Part shown: piece after piece, positions 7,777-16,406 of the stretch
Layout of the letters: each line of letters starts with the position of its first letter
Position numbering within the stretch: the first letter of the stretch is position 1
From: Rhizobium sp. BK196
GTDB lineage: Bacteria; Pseudomonadota; Alphaproteobacteria; Rhizobiales; Rhizobiaceae
Direction: 5' to 3'
NCBI RefSeq assembly: GCF_014193255.1
Contig: NZ_JACHZB010000014.1
Location: 1-39,782, forward strand
DNA: 39,782 nucleotides
Notes under the pieces: model-generated
Databases searched by the model: none
Told to the model about the DNA's origin: nothing
The model's input: the letters and a program-made list of their open reading frames with translations, nothing else
Made by a program: the position numbers and the translations under genes

Positions 7777-8855
7777 GCGGGCCGCCTTTCGGACCCGCGG
7801 TCCAGCGCCTGTCGGTATTGCTCCGCTTCCCAGTGCGTCAATTCGTATTCGTCGTCGTTCGAGAGATAGACGACCGACTTCTCCTCGGGGATACGGCCCA
7901 CCACTTCCGCGAGGCAGCGGGCCATTACCTCGCCGCCTGCAGTGAGCGTGCTGGACAAGAGGACCCCCTTATCGGGCACAATCAGCATTTTCGGCGCTTC
8001 ACGACCTTCTCGGTGCGAACTGGCCTCGAGGTCGGCAGCACTTTGTCCCTCCGATAGCACACCGATCTCGGTTCCAAGGAAAATCACGTGATCCGGATAG
8101 AGCGATCCACCAAGTGCGATCCTCCGATTGGTATCCGACAGTGCGGTTGAATGGCTCTCGCCATCACGAGCCGGGTGATAGCCGGAATTCTTCGCAACCC
8201 GGTCCAACGCATCGATATCGGGGGAACCGCTATTTCGCGGCGGGCATGAAAGTGCCTTCGTGACACGATTGATCCGATCGGCCACTTCCTCCACTGTGCT
8301 GCCGCAGACGATGATGCCGTGATTGAACAGGATCAGGACATCAGGCATTGAGGACGCCGACCGCTCGATCTCCCTGGCAAGCGGCGTCCCCGGACGCCTA
8401 TACGGTATCGCTACCCAGCTGAGATCGGAAACAGCGCTCATGCGTCGGGCAAACTCTGTCTCGCGGTCTTCAAGAACAGCCAGAGCGATTGCGTTTACAC
8501 AGTGATAGTGCGCGATCACGGGGCTTTTGAGCGCTGCGTGAAAACTGGTTTCGATCGATGGCCGAAGTCCGCTGGAATTGAGCTCGGAAACGACGAAATC
8601 GGTGGATTTCTCGGCCCGCGGATCGCCTTCGCGGAGGGCCGCGATCAGCGGATCAACCACAACCGGGACCATGATGTCTTCAGCACCCGCCCTGGAAAGC
8701 CACGTGCCCGATGCCTTCACCCACATGACGCCGTCGCTCTTGATGGACGTATTACCGCCTGCGCCCTGCGTCTTGAGGATATCGCTGCCGATCTGACTGG
8801 TGAGCCGGAGGAAGTCTCTGAATGGCTCGGTGTCCCTGAGGTCCGGTTTGGTCAT
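7773..8855 (-). CDS. Class II aldolase/adducin-domain protein
   Basis: A 360-residue class II aldolase-type protein that should cleave or epimerise a phosphorylated ketose using zinc. The phosphate-binding loop QGAGGNTSIK is near residue 30 and KASGTWLS follows at about 47. The zinc ligands are expected in AHYHCVNAIAL (His-x-His) and FNHGIIVCG. The N-terminus resembles the aldolase half of the long rhamnulose-phosphate aldolase/dehydrogenase fusions, but no dehydrogenase half is present. The start at 8855 has AGGAGG eight bases ahead. It is the first gene of the minus operon, divergent from the DeoR gene. Confidence 0.87.
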   Translation of the reverse strand: MTKPDLRDTEPFRDFLRLTSQIGSDILKTQGAGGNTSIKSDGVMWVKASGTWLSRAGAEDIMVPVVVDPLIAALREGDPRAEKSTDFVVSELNSSGLRPSIETSFHAALKSPVIAHYHCVNAIALAVLEDRETEFARRMSAVSDLSWVAIPYRRPGTPLAREIERSASSMPDVLILFNHGIIVCGSTVEEVADRINRVTKALSCPPRNSGSPDIDALDRVAKNSGYHPARDGESHSTALSDTNRRIALGGSLYPDHVIFLGTEIGVLSEGQSAADLEASSHREGREAPKMLIVPDKGVLLSSTLTAGGEVMARCLAEVVGRIPEEKSVVYLSNDDEYELTHWEAEQYRQALDRGSERRPA

Positions 8856-8928
8856 GTCGTCTCCCTCCTGTTGCCCTGACAGTCGCCTCCTTGTCCGGGG
8901 CGAGCGCGTGAGCGAACTTTTGCGCGAT

Positions 8929-9011
8929 CCTATAAATGTGATTGCAGATCGTCAACGATGAAGTTTTCCCTTCATCAACTGTTGCGATCTTTCCGCTGAT
9001 ATGATTATAGT
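8929..9011. promoter_or_regulatory. Divergent promoters of the two sugar operons
   Basis: On the plus strand TTGCGA at 8982-8987 and TTATAG at 9005-9010 (17 bp apart) suit the DeoR operon. On the minus strand TTGACG at 8955-8950 and TATAGG at 8934-8929 (15 bp apart, short) suit the aldolase operon. The operator-like palindrome at 8957-8976 lies between the two -35 elements. These are visual matches only. Confidence 0.45.
8957..8976. promoter_or_regulatory. Putative DeoR operator
   Basis: A perfect 7-bp inverted repeat, GATGAAG at 8957-8963 and CTTCATC at 8970-8976 with a 6-bp spacer, sits midway in the divergent promoter region and next to the minus -35 box. The neighbouring DeoR protein is the obvious candidate ligand, with a sugar phosphate as probable inducer. 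Confidence 0.5.
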
Positions 9012-9053
9012 TCGTCATAGACGCTGAGGGAGAAGCGTCGTTGGAGGCCCGCT

Positions 9054-9833
9054 TTGAACGATTCCGATCGCCACCGTCTGATCGCCGAGATGCTTCGCGA
9101 ACGGCCCTTTGCGTCGGTTCGCGATTTGCAGGAGCGACTTCGGGTCTCTCCTGCCACGATACGGAGGGATATCGACAAGCTTCACGAGATTGGGGTTGCC
9201 CGGAAGGTCTACGGCGGGATTTCCGCGAACGAGCCGTCGACCACGGCGCGCCTTTCCGCTCGTCCCTATGACGAGAACCGCGACATAGCGGTCGATGCCA
9301 AGCGTGCGATCGCCGAAACCGCCGCGGGGCTCGTGCGGGATGGAGACTCGATCATCGTGCATGCGGGATCGACCTGCTATCAACTCGGGCTGAAATTGGC
9401 TCGCCGCAACGTCCGCCTCTACACAAATTCCATGCCTCTGGCCGCATATGTCGGCGAGCACGGGACTTGCCATCTGACTCTGGCGGGCGGGGTGCTTTAC
9501 CGCGAGCCGGGAATTATCCACGACGCGTCAGCGGGCGCGCCCGACTTCTTCGCCTCACGATTTTTCGTAGGGACGCAGGGTATCAGCAGCGAGGGGCTTC
9601 TTGAATCACATCCGTTGTTGACGAAGGCGATTGGAGAGCTGAGCAGTTGTGCAGACGAAATCGTCCTCCTGGCAGATAGCCGCAAGCTCTCGATCCAACC
9701 GCGCAATGTCGTCCTCCCGCTTTCGCGTATCGGCACGATCGTCATCGACGACGGACTCTCGGATGTCGGAGCAAAGATGCTTGAGGATGCGGGTGTTACG
9801 ATAATGATCGCGACGGTGGGAGGTCAGGCATGA
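9054..9833 (+). CDS. DeoR/GlpR-family regulator
   Basis: A 259-residue DeoR-type repressor. The N-terminal winged helix reads HRLIAEMLRERPFASVRDLQ and RVSPATIRRDIDKLHEIGV, the family signature, within residues 6-55. The rest is the sugar-phosphate-sensing domain, with HAGSTCYQLGLKLARRNVRL and FVGTQGISSEGL as typical segments. The start is a TTG at 9054 supported by GGAGG six bases upstream; no in-frame ATG precedes it. The stop overlaps the next kinase by 4 bp. It opens the plus operon and faces the minus operon, so it probably controls both. Confidence 0.9.
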   Translation: MNDSDRHRLIAEMLRERPFASVRDLQERLRVSPATIRRDIDKLHEIGVARKVYGGISANEPSTTARLSARPYDENRDIAVDAKRAIAETAAGLVRDGDSIIVHAGSTCYQLGLKLARRNVRLYTNSMPLAAYVGEHGTCHLTLAGGVLYREPGIIHDASAGAPDFFASRFFVGTQGISSEGLLESHPLLTKAIGELSSCADEIVLLADSRKLSIQPRNVVLPLSRIGTIVIDDGLSDVGAKMLEDAGVTIMIATVGGQA

Positions 9834-11236
9834 CGGCATCAAACGCGATCGCGGTCTTCGATCTCGGCAAGACCAATTCGAAACTCTTTGTCTTCGATAC
9901 AGACGGGTCCGTACTTTCGGAAACGCGAACAAAGCCGTTGTGGGCCGAGTACGAGGGCTTTCGCGTACTTGACGACAAGGCTCTCTACGAATGGATGAAG
10001 ATCTCGCTCGCGCGTGCGGTCGAAGGCCATTCGGTCGGACACGTCATCTTCTCCGGTCATGGCTGCACGTTTGCGCTCGTCGAGCAGGATCACCTTGTCC
10101 ATCCGATCCTCGACTATGAACAGGAACCTCCTCCGTCGCTGGCAGGTCGGATCGACCTTTCTATCCCTCCTTTCTTAGAAACCTACTCTCCAAAGTTGCC
10201 GCTGGGTTTTAACTACGGGCGGCACATGCTGTGGCTGGAGGCCGTCAGGCCCGAGGCGCTAAACCGCGCCGATGCTGTTCTTTCCTATCCGCAGTTCTGG
10301 TCGTGGAAATTCTCTGGTCGCAAGGTCTCGGAAGTCTCCTATATCGGCTGCCACTCTCACTTGTGGGCACCCCTGCTCGGTGATTTCAGCAGTCTTGTCG
10401 ACAGCCGAGGATGGCGTGAGAAGATGCCCGACTTCGAAAAAGCGGGGGCTGCCTTGGGCCGCTGGGAGGGCGCTTCGGAGGAAGGGGCTGCGCTCTCGGT
10501 CGTGGTCCACAATGGTGTGCACGACAGCAATTCGGCCCTCTACTATTATCGTTCTGTCGGCTTCGAGAATTTCACCCTCGTATCGACCGGCACTTGGGTA
10601 GTGATCTTCAATTCGGCATGCCCCCTCGATGCGCTGGACGAGCATCGGGACATGCTGGCGAACGTAACGGTCGACGGCAGGCCAGCGCCCACGATCCGAT
10701 TCATGGGCGGCAGAGAGTACGATATTGCAAGCGGCGGTTGGAGCAAGCCGATCAGCCTCGAAGCACTATCACGCGTGATTGCAAAAGGCGTGTTCGCATT
10801 GCCGTCGTTCGCGCCGGGCGGGCCGATGCAGGGCTTCGAAGGCAGGTTCGTGGGACCGGAGGTCGAAGGCGAGGAGAGGGCGGCAGTTGCGCTTCTCTAC
10901 GTGGTTCTCATGACCAGTCTGGCTCTCGATCTCATTCGATCCGAGAATGCGATCGTCATAGACGGGGGCCTGGTCAAGACAGGCTTGTTTGCCGAGATAC
11001 TTGCACAGCTGCGTCCTGAACAGCCGGTCTTCACCAGTCCGACCGCTGAAGGCAGTGCATTTGGGGCTGCGGCCCTTGTGCTCGACACGCTTGGTCAAAA
11101 ACCCTTCGCGAACGAGACAAGACAAGTTGCGCCGGCTGAGCTCTTTGGCCTCGAGGCATACCGCGACGCCTGGAAGGCGATGGCTGAGATTGACGAACCG
11201 GAAGCGACGCAGCCAAGGAAGGAGTTCCACGCATGA
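9830..11236 (+). CDS. FGGY carbohydrate kinase
   Basis: A 468-residue FGGY kinase, more distant from standard xylulo- or glycerokinases. The first phosphate motif is AVFDLGKTNSKLFVFD at residues 8-23. The second is LVSTGTWVVIFN in the middle. The adenosine motif is VIDGGLVKTGLFAEIL near 370-385. This DLGKTN form of the opening motif is seen in rhamnulokinase- and L-fuculokinase-like branches. The substrate is unknown. It overlaps the regulator before it and the transporter ATPase after it by ATGA junctions, showing tight coupling to uptake. Confidence 0.87.
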   Translation: MTASNAIAVFDLGKTNSKLFVFDTDGSVLSETRTKPLWAEYEGFRVLDDKALYEWMKISLARAVEGHSVGHVIFSGHGCTFALVEQDHLVHPILDYEQEPPPSLAGRIDLSIPPFLETYSPKLPLGFNYGRHMLWLEAVRPEALNRADAVLSYPQFWSWKFSGRKVSEVSYIGCHSHLWAPLLGDFSSLVDSRGWREKMPDFEKAGAALGRWEGASEEGAALSVVVHNGVHDSNSALYYYRSVGFENFTLVSTGTWVVIFNSACPLDALDEHRDMLANVTVDGRPAPTIRFMGGREYDIASGGWSKPISLEALSRVIAKGVFALPSFAPGGPMQGFEGRFVGPEVEGEERAAVALLYVVLMTSLALDLIRSENAIVIDGGLVKTGLFAEILAQLRPEQPVFTSPTAEGSAFGAAALVLDTLGQKPFANETRQVAPAELFGLEAYRDAWKAMAEIDEPEATQPRKEFHA

Positions 11237-12777
11237 GCGCGGCAAACACCGAAACGCGCGTACCCGTTCTGGAGATGCGCAATATCAGCAAGACGTTCGC
11301 CAGCACAAAGGCGCTCACCAATGTTTCGTTGACGGTCTATCCGGGAGAAGTCCATGCTTTGATGGGAGAAAACGGGGCTGGCAAATCGACCCTGATGAAG
11401 GTCCTGTCGGGGGCCTACGTCGCCGATCCTGGCGGCGCCGTACTCGTTGAGGGAACGCCGATCGTGGCGGGAGATCCGGTCAAGGCCAAGGCAAACGGCA
11501 TATCGGTCATTTACCAGGAGCTGTCGCTCGCCCCAAACCTGACGGTTGCCCAGAACATGTTCCTGGGTGCCGAGCCATCACGCTATGGTGTCGTCGACAA
11601 GGCTGCGGCACGCGCCCGTGCCGAGCCAATCCTCAAGCAACTGGGCACGACGTTCGGTCCGGCGCAACTCGTGGCGACGCTCTCGCTGGGCGAACGTCAG
11701 ATGGTGGAAATTGCCCGAGCACTCACCACCAATGCGAAGATCATCGTCATGGACGAGCCGACCACCTCACTGACTTCACGGGAGACGGAACGGCTGTTCG
11801 AGGTCATCGCGGGCCTCAAGGCACGGGGCATCGCCGTCATCTATATCAGTCACAGGATGGAGGAAATCTACGCGCTCGCAGATCGCGTCAGCGTCCTGCG
11901 GGACAGCGCTTACGTGGGCACGCTCGAACGTGAACAGCTATCGGCCGAACGACTGGTCTCCATGATGGTCGGTCGCGATCTCTCGACCTTCTACAAGAAG
12001 GAACACCGTACGGCGCCTCACGTGGCCAAAACCGTCCTCTCCGTGACAGATATCGGTGACGGTCGCCGGGTTCTCGGGTGTTCATTCGATGCAAGGGCAG
12101 GTGAAGTCCTTGGTATCGCCGGTCTGGTCGGATCCGGACGGACGGAACTGGCGCGTCTTATATTCGGTGCGGACCATAAAACGACCGGCACCGTGTCCCT
12201 CGAAGGCAAAGAGCTCGCCATCGGTGGTCCTCGCGACGCGATGGAAGCCGGGATCGCGTATCTCACCGAAGACAGGAAGGGTCTCGGACTTTTCCTCGAT
12301 ATGACGATCAACGAGAACATCAACATCGGCGTTATCGATAAAGACGCCGGCCCCGGCGGTATCCTCAATTTCGCCGCCGCCCGGGAGCGTGCGGCCCGTG
12401 CCATAAAAGCACTTTCCATTCGCACATTGAGCGCAAGCATCAATGTCGGCGCGCTGTCGGGTGGCAACCAGCAGAAGGCACTGATCGCTCGTCTCCTCGA
12501 AACAAAGCCCAAAGTTATCATTTTCGACGAACCGACACGCGGCGTCGACGTGGGGGCGAAGTCCGAGATTTACCGGATAATCGACGAACTCGCTCAGGCA
12601 GGCATAGCGATCGTGGTGATCTCGAGCGACTTGCCGGAGATCATCGGCATTGCCGATCGCGTCCTCGTCATGCGCGAAGGTCGGATCGCGGGCGAAGTGC
12701 TGGCGACGCCCAATCAGCCAATCAGCCAGGAAGCCATCATGGCCTTCTCCACCGGATCGGCGTCGAAAGTCGCCTGA
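11233..12777 (+). CDS. Ribose-type sugar ABC transporter, ATP-binding protein
   Basis: A 514-residue tandem ATPase of the RbsA/MglA/XylG type that drives sugar import at the inner membrane. The first half has Walker A GENGAGKSTLMK, signature LSLGERQMVEIARAL and Walker B IIVMDEPTTSLT. The second half has a degenerate Walker A (GLVGSGRTELARLIFG), signature LSGGNQQKALIARLL and Walker B VIIFDEPTRGVDVGAKSEIY. The degenerate second P-loop is normal for this family. It is followed after 32 bp by the permease gene. Confidence 0.95.
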   Translation: MSAANTETRVPVLEMRNISKTFASTKALTNVSLTVYPGEVHALMGENGAGKSTLMKVLSGAYVADPGGAVLVEGTPIVAGDPVKAKANGISVIYQELSLAPNLTVAQNMFLGAEPSRYGVVDKAAARARAEPILKQLGTTFGPAQLVATLSLGERQMVEIARALTTNAKIIVMDEPTTSLTSRETERLFEVIAGLKARGIAVIYISHRMEEIYALADRVSVLRDSAYVGTLEREQLSAERLVSMMVGRDLSTFYKKEHRTAPHVAKTVLSVTDIGDGRRVLGCSFDARAGEVLGIAGLVGSGRTELARLIFGADHKTTGTVSLEGKELAIGGPRDAMEAGIAYLTEDRKGLGLFLDMTINENINIGVIDKDAGPGGILNFAAARERAARAIKALSIRTLSASINVGALSGGNQQKALIARLLETKPKVIIFDEPTRGVDVGAKSEIYRIIDELAQAGIAIVVISSDLPEIIGIADRVLVMREGRIAGEVLATPNQPISQEAIMAFSTGSASKVA

Positions 12778-12809
12778 AGCCGGCTAACAAAGACGACGGG
12801 ATTAAAGAT

Positions 12810-13793
12810 ATGACCTCGACATCAACCGACCAGCCGAACGCGGGCAAGGCAAAATTCAGATCGACCCTCACCGCGCTCGGTATGTTGCCCGTGCTCGTCA
12901 TACTGGCCATCGGCTTTCACCTGTTGAGCGGTCGCTTTTTAAGCGTCAACAACCTGTCGATCGTCATGCAGCAGGCGTCGATCAACACTGTTCTGGCCGC
13001 CGGAATGACGTTCGTCATCCTGACGGGTGGCATCGATCTCTCGGTAGGCTCCATCCTTGCTGCCTCGGCTATGGTCGGCGTGATCGTGTCTCTCTGGCCG
13101 GACGTCGGCATGCTGGGCATCCCGGCTGCGATCGGCGTCGGTCTCGCTTGCGGTGTTGTCAACGGAACCATCATTTCCGCGCTCAAGCTTCCGCCCTTCA
13201 TCGTCACGCTCGGTTCGCTGACCGCCATGCGCGGCATCGCCCGACTGCTTGGCAATGATACGACGGTTTTCAATCCCGACCTACCGTTCGACTTCATCGG
13301 AAATGGCAGTTTCTTCGGCGTCCCATGGCTCGCGATCATCGCTCTGGCGACAATCCTGATCTCGTGGTTCATCCTGAAGCGCACGGTATTGGGGACTTGG
13401 ATTTATGCTGTCGGCGGAAACGTGGAGGCAGCGCGCCTTACGGGCATCAAGGTTCCGCTGGTGCTGCTCTTCGTCTACTCGATGTCGGGTCTGCTCTCAG
13501 GGCTTGGGGGCGTGATGTCGGCGGCTCGCCTGTATGCCGCAAACGGCCTGCAGCTTGGCCAATCCTACGAACTTGATGCCATCGCTGCTGTTATTCTAGG
13601 CGGCACCAGCTTTGTCGGCGGTGTCGGTTCGATCTGGGGCACCCTCATCGGAGCCCTCATCATCGCGGTGCTGTCGAACGGCCTCATCCTCGTCGGTGTT
13701 TCCGACATCTGGCAGTACATCATCAAGGGACTTGTCATCATCGTTGCCGTGGCGCTCGACCGCTACAGGCTGAAAGGACTTAGCCGCACCTAA
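12810..13793 (+). CDS. Ribose-type sugar ABC transporter, permease
   Basis: A 327-residue hydrophobic protein of the RbsC family with about eight to ten membrane helices. The characteristic stretch MTFVILTGGIDLSVGSILAA lies near residues 66-85. Later family segments are ALKLPPFIVTLGSLTAMRGI, GGNVEAARLTGIKV and DAIAAVILGGTSFVGGVGSI. It forms the membrane channel, probably as a dimer, with the preceding ATPase. Length is standard. The gene ends 63 bp before the binding-protein start. Confidence 0.95.
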   Translation: MTSTSTDQPNAGKAKFRSTLTALGMLPVLVILAIGFHLLSGRFLSVNNLSIVMQQASINTVLAAGMTFVILTGGIDLSVGSILAASAMVGVIVSLWPDVGMLGIPAAIGVGLACGVVNGTIISALKLPPFIVTLGSLTAMRGIARLLGNDTTVFNPDLPFDFIGNGSFFGVPWLAIIALATILISWFILKRTVLGTWIYAVGGNVEAARLTGIKVPLVLLFVYSMSGLLSGLGGVMSAARLYAANGLQLGQSYELDAIAAVILGGTSFVGGVGSIWGTLIGALIIAVLSNGLILVGVSDIWQYIIKGLVIIVAVALDRYRLKGLSRT

Positions 13794-13856
13794 AGTGTGG
13801 CTGGAGGAACCGGGTTGCCGGATAACAGGCGCAGGAAGCGCCATAAGGAGGAAAAT

Positions 13857-14795
13857 ATGCGCATGATTTCGAAACTGCTCGCAGCGACCGCTCTGGCCGC
13901 AGCAATTGCAATGCCGGCAGCCGCCAAGGACCTTCAGAAGATCGGCATTTCCGTCGGTCTGCTCGGCAACCCGTTCTTCGTTGCGACCATCAAGGGCATC
14001 GAGGATCGCGCCAAGGAAATCAATCCGAACGTTCAGGTCACCTCGGTCTCGGCTGACTACGACCTCAATAAGCAGGTTTCGCAGATCGACAGCTTCATCG
14101 CTGCTGGCGTTGACATCATCATGTTGAACGCTGTCGATGCCAAGGCAATCGCCCCTGCCGTCAAGAAAGCCCAGGCTGCCGGCGTTATCGTCGCCGCCTT
14201 CGACGTTTCGGCCCCGGGCGCTGACGTCACCGTCATGACGAACAACATCAAGGCTGGTGAAGAGGCGTGCCAGTACATCGTCGATCAGCTCAAGGGTAAG
14301 GGTAACGTCGTCATCATCAACGGGCCTGCTTCTTCGTCGATCCTCGACCGCGTCCAGGGTTGCAAGAACGTGCTGGCGAAGAACCCGGACATCAAGATCC
14401 TGTCCGACGACCAGAACGGTCAGGGTTCGCGTGATGGCGGTCTTGCCGTCATGCAGGGCCTGCTGACGCGCTTCGACAAGATTGACGCCGTCTTCGCCAT
14501 CAACGACCCGACTGGCATCGGTGCGGAACTTGCCGCCAAGCAGCTGAACCGCAACGAGTTCTTCATCACCGCCGTCGACGGTGCTCCGGACATTGAGAAG
14601 TCGCTCGCAAGCGGCAATTCGATGATCAAGGCGTCAGCTTCCCAAGACCCCTACGTCATGGCCGGCGACGCGCTCAAGATGGCTGTCGATGTTCTGAACG
14701 GCAAGAAACCAGCGGAAAACACCGTGCTTCTCGACCCGAAGCTCATCACGGCCGACAACGTCAAGGACTACAAGGGCTGGACTGCAGCTCGCTAA
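13857..14795 (+). CDS. Periplasmic sugar-binding protein of the ABC transporter
   Basis: A 312-residue binding protein of the ribose/galactose (Peripla_BP_4) type. The start at 13857 has AAGGAGG five bases ahead and opens a Sec signal peptide, MRMISKLLAATALAAAIAMP, with probable cleavage after AAA near residue 23. Mature family segments include IGISVGLLGNPFFVATIKGI, IMLNAVDAKAIAPAVKKAQ and AVFAINDPTGIGAEL. The base composition shows strong use of favoured codons, as expected for an abundant protein. A hairpin follows the gene, which could raise its expression above that of the downstream epimerase. Confidence 0.94.
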   Translation: MRMISKLLAATALAAAIAMPAAAKDLQKIGISVGLLGNPFFVATIKGIEDRAKEINPNVQVTSVSADYDLNKQVSQIDSFIAAGVDIIMLNAVDAKAIAPAVKKAQAAGVIVAAFDVSAPGADVTVMTNNIKAGEEACQYIVDQLKGKGNVVIINGPASSSILDRVQGCKNVLAKNPDIKILSDDQNGQGSRDGGLAVMQGLLTRFDKIDAVFAINDPTGIGAELAAKQLNRNEFFITAVDGAPDIEKSLASGNSMIKASASQDPYVMAGDALKMAVDVLNGKKPAENTVLLDPKLITADNVKDYKGWTAAR

Positions 14796-14806
14796 CGTTT
14801 CCTCCC

Positions 14807-14848
14807 GGGAGCTCGCCGGTGCGGTCAGGCTCGGCGAGCCCTTTCTTC
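14807..14848 (+). terminator. Hairpin between binding protein and epimerase (partial terminator)
   Basis: GCTCGCCG at 14811-14818 and CGGCGAGC at 14832-14839 form a strong 8-bp stem, extended by GG/CC pairs with a bulge, followed by CTTTCTTC. It begins 12 bases after the binding-protein stop. The T tract is short, so it probably acts as a leaky terminator or as an RNA stabiliser for the upstream message. Confidence 0.6.
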
Positions 14849-14869
14849 AATGGAATAGGATTTAGAGCC

Positions 14870-15769
14870 ATGTCCAAAATCGGCGTCCACTCTTTCGTTT
14901 GGAGCGCTGGCTCGTCTCGCGATGAGCTTGAGCGCACGCTTGCGAGATCGCATGAACTCGGCTTCAAGCTCGTGGAGTTTTCATATCTCGATCCCAAGCT
15001 GGTCGACGTGAAGTGGCTCTCGTCTCGCATCCGTGAATTGGGTTTCGACGTCGCAGTGAGCATGGGCCTGCCGGCTGATGGCGACATCTCCAGCGATAAT
15101 CCCGCGGTGGTCGCCAACGGTGAGGCCATATTGGACAGAGCGGTTGCGCTCGTTCGCGATATTGGTGGCACAAAACTCGCCGGCATTTTGAGTTCCTCGC
15201 ACGGAAAACAGGAGCGCGCACTGTCTCGCAAGGCATGGGATACCAGCGTCAGCACCCTTTCACGCGTCGCCGATCGCGCAAGGGAATCAGGCGTGACCCT
15301 CAATCTCGAGATCGTCAACCGTTTCGAAAGCAATATGCTCAATACGGCAGCTCAAGGCCTGGCCTACATCAACGACACAGGTGCTTCGAATGTCTTTCTG
15401 CATCTCGACACCTTCCACATGAATATTGAGGAAGCTGACGTCGGATTGGCAATACGCAATGCCGCCGATAAAATCGGCTATGTCCACATCGGTGAAAGCC
15501 ATCGCGGATTTCTTGGGACCGGCAACATCGATTTTGCCGCGATTTTTGATGCTTTGATCGCGATCGGATGGGACGACTACGTCACGTTCGAATCCTTCTC
15601 AACGGCTATCGTTGACAAAGACTTGTCGTTGAAGACAGCGATCTGGCGAAATCTCTGGGACGACAATGTTGCGTTGGCTCGGCATGCCCGCCAGTTCATT
15701 GAACTGGGCTTGGAAACCGCGCGGCTCAAAGCCGAGCTCGTAAAGAATGCTCAAGCGCCATCAGCATAG
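14870..15769 (+). CDS. Ketose 3-epimerase (D-tagatose/D-allulose 3-epimerase family)
   Basis: A 299-residue TIM-barrel sugar epimerase. The pattern of D-tagatose/D-psicose 3-epimerases is present: TLNLEIVNRFESNMLNTA, FLHLDTFHMNIEEAD, GYVHIGESHRGFLGTG and DDYVTFESFS. The four expected metal ligands are Glu147, Asp180, His206 and Glu241, the same spacing as in the Agrobacterium D-psicose 3-epimerase (from memory: 150, 183, 209, 244). The start at 14870 is chosen because homology begins MSKIGVHSFVW there; the longer frame from 14819 runs through the hairpin. It is the last gene of the plus sugar operon and suggests that the substrate is a ketose. Confidence 0.88.
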   Translation: MSKIGVHSFVWSAGSSRDELERTLARSHELGFKLVEFSYLDPKLVDVKWLSSRIRELGFDVAVSMGLPADGDISSDNPAVVANGEAILDRAVALVRDIGGTKLAGILSSSHGKQERALSRKAWDTSVSTLSRVADRARESGVTLNLEIVNRFESNMLNTAAQGLAYINDTGASNVFLHLDTFHMNIEEADVGLAIRNAADKIGYVHIGESHRGFLGTGNIDFAAIFDALIAIGWDDYVTFESFSTAIVDKDLSLKTAIWRNLWDDNVALARHARQFIELGLETARLKAELVKNAQAPSA

Positions 15770-15876
15770 AGTTGTCAAACAGACAATGTCGAGCAGAAGC
15801 AAAGTACAAGATCGCGAAGCCCTTGCCTATATCCAATAGACCTCCCAGTTTCCAAACTGATCGGATTGGCAACCCG

Positions 15877-15916
15877 ATGTTCGCTAGTTTTTGCCATTTC
15901 CGGCAATAGCGAACAT
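15877..15916. repeat. 40-nt nested inverted repeat
   Basis: Outer arms ATGTTCGCTA (15877-15886) and TAGCGAACAT (15907-15916) are perfect. Inside them TTGCC (15891-15895) and GGCAA (15902-15906) also pair, leaving a 4-base bulge and a 6-base loop. It lies 107 bp after the epimerase. No T tract follows, so it is not a standard terminator; it could be an operator or a folded RNA. Confidence 0.6.
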
Positions 15917-16002
15917 ATGCGCATCGATAAGCTTAAATCATTGCAGGCCAGAACGCGAATATTCAAGCGTTTCGGGAAGGACGGCTCGACCGCCCTTGCC
16001 AG

Positions 16003-16399
16003 TCAGGATGTTACCTGATGCAACTGCGCTGCAGAGACTATTTTGCGCCGCTGGAGCATGAACCGAACCGCTTCACGGCTGCAGAGGAAGGCGCCTTTCA
16101 GATTGACGTTCATGACGCAACCGGCAGGCGTGGTGGGCCGTGACGGCGTGACGGTTAACGTCGTCCTTCCAGGCCGTGTCGCAACCCAACGCGTCACATA
16201 CTTTGACGAGCAGAAAGCCAAGCGTGAAGGCAAGTCCGTAGAAGACGTTTCAGCAGCCAGCCCAGCCTCGATCCCCCTTGATCGCTACGGTGATCCGCAG
16301 GAATACGCCGATGTCGTGGCCTTCATGGCGAGCAGCAGGGCATCCTATCTCACCGGCTGGCTAATCCGCATCGATGGCGGGCTGATTGCGATCGTATGA
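16003..16399. pseudogene. Short-chain dehydrogenase, rearranged remnant with an inverted piece
   Basis: Two parts of one SDR gene lie in opposite orientation. On the minus strand 16003-16116 encodes VMNVNLKGAFLCSREAVRFM and LQRRK, the segment after the Rossmann core. On the plus strand from about 16133 to the TGA at 16397, GRDGVTVNVVLPGRVATQRV and later YLTGWLIRIDGGLIAIV form the C-terminal third. The N-terminal nucleotide-binding Gly motif and the catalytic Tyr-x3-Lys segment are absent. A breakpoint therefore lies between about 16117 and 16133. The gene cannot be functional. It probably once preceded the cupin gene in an operon. Confidence 0.75.
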
Positions 16400-16406
16400 C
16401 GTAAAC

